Source: Hemibagrus wyckioides
Taxonomy: Eukaryota; Chordata; Actinopteri; Siluriformes; Bagridae
Assembly (NCBI RefSeq): GCF_019097595.1
Contig: NC_080713.1
Span: forward strand, 13,468,199-13,532,198
Reading direction: 5' to 3'
DNA length: 64,000 bases
A program made the translations under genes and the position numbers. The notes below the pieces were generated by a model. That model was not told the origin of the DNA, searched no databases, and saw only the letters and a program-made list of their open reading frames with translations. Shown here piece after piece: positions 63,573 through 64,000 of this stretch (its first letter is position 1; every line of letters begins with the position of its first letter).

Positions 63573-64000
63573 CAAGTCTGCCTGAACTTTTCATGCATTT
63601 GTAAATGTTAAAATCTGAAAGGTCCTTGATACATTGTGTTGTGCATTTTGTGTCACTTTGTTTTTCTTGCTTATGTAGATGACAATTTTTGCCTGTCAAA
63701 GGGTGGGTAAACCCTGGTACTTTCAGTATTTTCATGTAAACTACATTTACTCATAATCTATACAAGATCTTTCCAGAGGCTGTGTTAAGACTTTTTGATT
63801 TTTTTCTGCTTATTCCACTAAAATGACCTAAAACATTTAAACTTTTACTTCTTAACTTTCATACTAGCTTTTCTATGGCTAAGGTGTATATTATACTGGA
63901 CAGAGAACAGCCTTGCCTAATACCCATACATGCTTTATAAGTTGCATTTAAACCACCATTACATTTCTGTACACTCTCAATGACATGCAAATCCTTGATG
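63573..64000. other. Intron sequence with no recognised feature
   Basis: A+T-rich. No exon of reln and no element recognised up to the window end. Confidence 0.5.

Overview
The window is teleost fish genomic DNA, about 64 kb lying entirely inside one large gene, reelin (reln), on the + strand. Seven reelin exons can be placed to the base because their splice sites, codon phases and protein similarity agree: 18225-18376, 18506-18621, 31654-31862, 32225-32353, 44727-44836, 51122-51188 and 51354-51587. Together they encode about 346 contiguous residues, roughly human residues 425-770. This covers most of the first half of reelin repeat 1 with its BNR/Asp-box, the first EGF-like module, and the start of the second half of repeat 1. 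No first or last exon is present; the gene runs off both ends.

Everything else is intron, and the introns are packed with transposable elements. The element spectrum points to a teleost, perhaps an otophysan, though the species cannot be told: several Tc1-like families (here A to F), L2-like LINEs, Ty3/Gypsy chromoviruses, DIRS, a piggyBac-like and pogo-like elements, an old retroviral pol, tRNA-derived SINEs and long AT microsatellites. Regional layout: 1-18.2 kb holds an L2-like fragment, a Tc1 nested in a Tc1, a retroviral pol split by another Tc1, a small LTR element, two exon-like remnants of unrecognised families and a Gypsy element bounded by a target duplication. The 18.6-31.6 kb intron has a solo LTR, a Gypsy element on the - strand, Tc1-D, DIRS and L2-like fragments. 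The 32.4-44.7 kb intron has an LTR split by a Tc1-B with an intact transposase frame, piggyBac-like and DIRS remnants, a Gypsy 3' end, further Tc1-B and Tc1-C copies and a DIRS reverse transcriptase. The 44.8-51.1 kb intron has Tc1-F, another near-intact Tc1-B, pogo-like and Tc1-D elements. From 51.6 to 64 kb, two L2-like LINEs each sit inside an older Tc1.

The only host gene with clear support is reln. The only element with an uninterrupted, full-length-looking transposase frame is the Tc1-B at 33250-34497. The arrangement gives an insertion order at several loci, and it places a pair of long, roughly 95 percent similar inverted Tc1-B copies on either side of a single 110-nt reelin exon. I see no bacterial-type operons, CRISPR arrays or novel multi-gene system; the unusual features are structural.
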